The position numbers were made by a program, and so were the translations under genes. A model generated the notes under the pieces. It was given only the letters and a program-made list of their open reading frames with translations, ran no database searches and was not told the DNA's origin. Below, piece by piece: positions 61,165-64,000 of a DNA stretch of 64,000 bases. Positions within the stretch are counted from its first letter, which is position 1. Every line of letters begins with the position of its first letter. Source of the DNA: Chrysemys picta bellii (taxonomy: Eukaryota > Chordata > Testudines > Emydidae); NCBI RefSeq assembly GCF_011386835.1, contig NC_088796.1, positions 87,651,468 to 87,715,467 of the forward strand, given 5' to 3'.

Positions 61165-61640
61165 CATGACATCAGTGACAGAGATGGGAATACAGTCCAG
61201 ATTTCCTAACTCTTGGTCCTGTACCTTAATCACAAGAACAATCACATGCATTTTGGATTGGTTTGGTTTATTTATTTTTCTTAAGCTTTAAGTGAATGTT
61301 TGTGTTTTCTCTCTTTTGTAAAGGGTAACAACTGAAGCAAAGAAGAGGCCAAAGATGGGGAAACTTCCTCTTTCCAGAACTGCTTGAAGTTATGGAAAAG
61401 GACATGCTGCATCAGGATAACAGTTCACTGTTACTGTAACCTATTGTATTATGTTGTTAAATATTTTCTATAAATATTTAAAAGGTGTACACATATGTAA
61501 TATACAAAGGAACAATGTAAAGTAGTATAATCTGGAGTTAACTCTTGTTAATAGAGTGGGACAATATTGTTTGTGTTCTGTACTTATTGTACATTGATCT
61601 CTGTGCCACAACTAAGCTTAATCTAGTCCTAAATTTCAGC

Positions 61641-61660
61641 ATATGTTGCTGCTGCTTAAA
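61641..61660 (+). promoter_or_regulatory. Candidate miR-15/16-family seed matches in 3' UTR
   Basis: TGCTGCT, the seed match for the miR-15/16/195 family, occurs twice in overlap at 61647-61653 and 61650-61656. It lies inside a 3' UTR block that looks conserved with mammals. Targeting is inference; a 7-mer alone is weak evidence. Confidence 0.25.
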
Positions 61661-62110
61661 TATTGTATAATTTACTTGTATAATTCTATGCAAATATTGC
61701 TTATGTAATAGGATTTTTTGTAAAGGTATGTGTTTAAAATATTTTAAAATTTGCATTTCACAACCCTGTGGTAGTATGAAATGTTACTGTTAACTTTCAA
61801 ACACGCTATGCGTGATAATTTTTTTTTTAAATGAGCAGATATGAAGAAAAGCACGTTAATCTTGGTGGTTTAAGTAGGTTTAGCTATGTGCAGGTTTTGT
61901 TTTGCTGTGTGCATGTGTGTGTATGTATGTTCCCAGTGTACTGTAGTGTAATTTTTTTTACTGTATGGTAACCCTTAGTGGGCTCATTAACTCACTGATG
62001 CTGGCAGAGTCAGGATTTTCCTATTGCTAAGTGCCAATGAAAAATGTCTTGGCACTTAACAACAGAATCTCCAGACTGCTATTGTCAAAGGGATGATTAA
62101 AATAGAAGAG

Positions 62111-62340
62111 AGGACAGGAGGTCAGGGCATATGGATTCTATTACTAAATCTTCCACTGACTTGCTGTGTGTGACTTTGGGCAAGTCACTTAACCTCCCTA
62201 TGCCTCAGTTTCCACATCTGTAAAATGGGTATAATAATACTTACCTACCTCCTAGGGGTGTTGTGAGGCTTAATTACTGTTTGGAAAGTGCTTTGATATC
62301 CTTTGTGAAAGGTGCCATGTAAGTGCAAAATATAATCATT
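62111..62340 (+). repeat. MIR/CORE-type SINE inside the PTCH1 3' UTR
   Basis: The + strand carries the core CACTGACTTGCTGTGTGTGA, CTTTGGGCAAGTCACTTAAC, CTATGCCTCAGTTTCCACAT and CTGTAAAATGGGTATAATAA, which matches the MIR consensus from memory. The tail GGTGCCATGTAAGTGCAAAA is of the kind found on sauropsid SINEs. It is well preserved. Confidence 0.8.
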
Positions 62341-63378
62341 TTCCTTAACTGCAAAGGGTGTTGGGTATTGAAAGTTGCTAAAATCCAGTTAGCATATGCC
62401 TTTGTATGTACTGATGCCATATTTTGATATTGATATTGTAAAACAGAGTGGTACTGGAATAATCTGGTTGTTTATTTCAGTAACGGCACAGTTCAAAGCA
62501 ATCTGGCATCCCTCATCACTTTATTTAAATGCAGAAAGCAAGTTAATATAAAGTGACAAAAATTATATATTTTTTAATTATTATTTTCTTCATCTATTTT
62601 CACTTCTTATTTTACTGATCTGCTTGATCCAGGACCATAATGATTGACACCTAAGTCCTGGGGTGATTTCCCCCCCCTCCCCTCTAAGGTAACTCTTACT
62701 GCATTAGTACTTTTAATTAAAATAGCTAAACTGAATTGGGAGCCCTTTATTAATCTAATTTAGCTTCTTTTCTTTTTTTAAAGTTAAAATTGAATTTTTA
62801 TTTTCTATATATAAAACAAATATTCAGTTTAGAAAAAACACAAGATCTGTGTTTCTAAATACAATTGGTCATTCCAGGCCAGGCATTGTTTGATTGGAAT
62901 TTGTACTTCTCCAGTGGCTGAAAGGGTCTTTTCCTGCAGGCCTCCCCAGCAGAATGGAGGAGTATGACTATCATGCACAAACTGTCATTCCTTTTTTGCT
63001 CCCTTGAAAACACTTTGACGTGAGGCACTTGTTTACACGTATCCAAAGTGAACACTAAAAGAACAGCTGATGAGCCTGGCATTGTCCTGGTGGTACATAA
63101 GCTACTGTTTAGATGCACACTAAGGGTTAATCCTGTAACTGCCTACTGGTCCAGTTCACTGTCTAACATGAAAACTCTTAATGACAAAAAGACAACAGGC
63201 CCCAATTTAGCACTAGCAGTGTAGTGACCTCAGATCATAAAAACTCTGCAACAAAACTGTATGATACTAATTGGAAGCTACCTTCAACTGCCAAGTGTAC
63301 GTGTTACTGTGTCAGAGGTCACTATGGCTTCCCACTGATATTGCTTTGATATCAGTTAGTCACTCCCCCACCCCCACT

Positions 63379-63470
63379 TTTTTTTTTTTTTTTTTGGTAG
63401 ATGGTGGGAGGGAGGGAGAAAGGAAGTGTTTTGATGTCTCATCTCTTCTCCTCTTCTCTCCCTCCCCCCA
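63379..63470 (+). repeat. T-run and pyrimidine-rich tract in 3' UTR
   Basis: About nineteen T at 63379-63397 are followed by GGGAGGGAGGGAG purine sequence and then CTCTTCTCCTCTTCTCTCC. The purine and pyrimidine blocks could pair as a hairpin in the mRNA. Confidence 0.7.
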
Positions 63471-64000
63471 ATTCCTTATTCTGTGTGATTGTACGTGGGT
63501 GAGCTGTCTGCTTTCTGCACAATGTAGACCTTTTCTCCTATAGTCACATTGGCAAAGGGAGAACTCAGTGGCTGGCAACTTTGTGTTTTGTGGTTTGTTT
63601 TTTAACTTTTTTTTAATCGTGGTTGATATTTATATTTTTGTATCATAAGAATGTTTCCTTACAGTATTTGTCATGCCAGTTTATAACAAACAAAAATGCA
63701 GGGATTTTATTTCTATTGGAAACACTATTACAGCTATGTTTTTACTTTTAATGGAATTTTTATTTGTATAGAGTGCTTACTAATGTTAAATAGGAAAGAG
63801 TATATAACATTTACATTAAGGACTCATTGTAGGTTTTAGTGTAAGGAGTAAAAAGGAAAAAAATATTCAAACTGGGTCTCATTGCCTGCCTATTTTGGCA
63901 GGAGTGGGTTTGTGTCATTTCAGTTACAAAGATAAAAGTATGCCATATAATTTATTTATATGAAAATTTATTTTTGTAGTGTACATAATAGTCATCAAGT

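Larger units (their letters stand above)
59359..61323 (+). other. PTCH1: Intron 23, located in the 3' UTR
   Basis: A 1965-bp intron (GTACAT...GTAAAG) between the stop-codon exon and the last exon. It holds a minus-strand SINE copy (59525-60020) split by a Harbinger-like element (59629-59923), A/T-rich low-complexity palindromic sequence (60580-60860), and a MITE-like palindrome (61017-61164). No gene is seen. Confidence 0.8.
61324..64000 (+). other. PTCH1: PTCH1 last exon, 3' UTR (incomplete at window end)
   Basis: The exon follows gtaaag at 61321-61323. The text from about 61334 (CTGAAGCAAAG, GAGGCCAAAGAT, TTTCCAGAACTGCTTGAAG) matches the start of the mammalian PTCH1 last exon from memory. 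The blocks around 61600-61850 and 63600-63880 also look like conserved PTCH1 3' UTR. I saw no AATAAA between 61324 and 64000, so the poly(A) site is probably beyond the window or uses a variant signal. A MIR-like SINE (62111-62340) and a T-run followed by pyrimidine-rich sequence (63379-63470) lie inside. Confidence 0.85.

Overview
The window is vertebrate nuclear DNA carrying most of one protein-coding gene, PTCH1 (Patched 1, the Hedgehog receptor), on the + strand. Twenty-one coding exons, equivalent to human exons 3-23, run from 14171 to 59357. Each is bounded by AG/GT splice sites and together they keep one open frame of 1311 complete codons plus a stop. A non-coding last exon starting at 61324 carries the 3' UTR, which appears to run past the end of the window. 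The first exons, the promoter and the start codon lie upstream and were not found. No second host gene is visible.

The organism is most likely a sauropsid and probably a turtle. The protein is extremely close to tetrapod PTCH1 as I remember it. The introns hold repeat types I associate with turtle genomes: hAT and Harbinger-like miniature elements, CORE/MIR-type SINEs, fossil Gypsy, RTE and jockey-like retroelements, and many short palindromic elements. The species assignment is inference.

Layout: 1-14170 is partial intron 2. It contains a 767-bp hAT element with 8-bp target duplications (2574-3340) and a Ty3/Gypsy fossil (3452-7492) split by a minus-strand LINE and by the 5' end of an RTE LINE. 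14171-25623 holds exons 3-12: extracellular domain 1 and transmembrane helices 2-5, most of the sterol-sensing domain. Intron 12 (25624-33537) is the largest complete intron and holds two exact GLI-type 9-mers outside recognised repeats. 33538-37479 holds exons 13-15: helix 6, the cytoplasmic loop with its PPxY motif, and helix 7. 37480-53119 holds exons 16-19 in repeat-rich introns, including a CpG-rich Harbinger-like element with a long hairpin (39530-39816) and a hAT element nested in a Harbinger-like element (42923-44321). 53120-59358 holds exons 20-23: helices 11-12 and the cytoplasmic tail with a second PPxY motif. 59359-61323 is an intron in the 3' UTR, followed by the last exon with a conserved 3' UTR block and a MIR-like SINE.

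I found no operon, CRISPR array, structural RNA gene or new multi-gene system. The interesting material is the architecture of the mobile elements, two possible regulatory motifs, and small differences in PTCH1.
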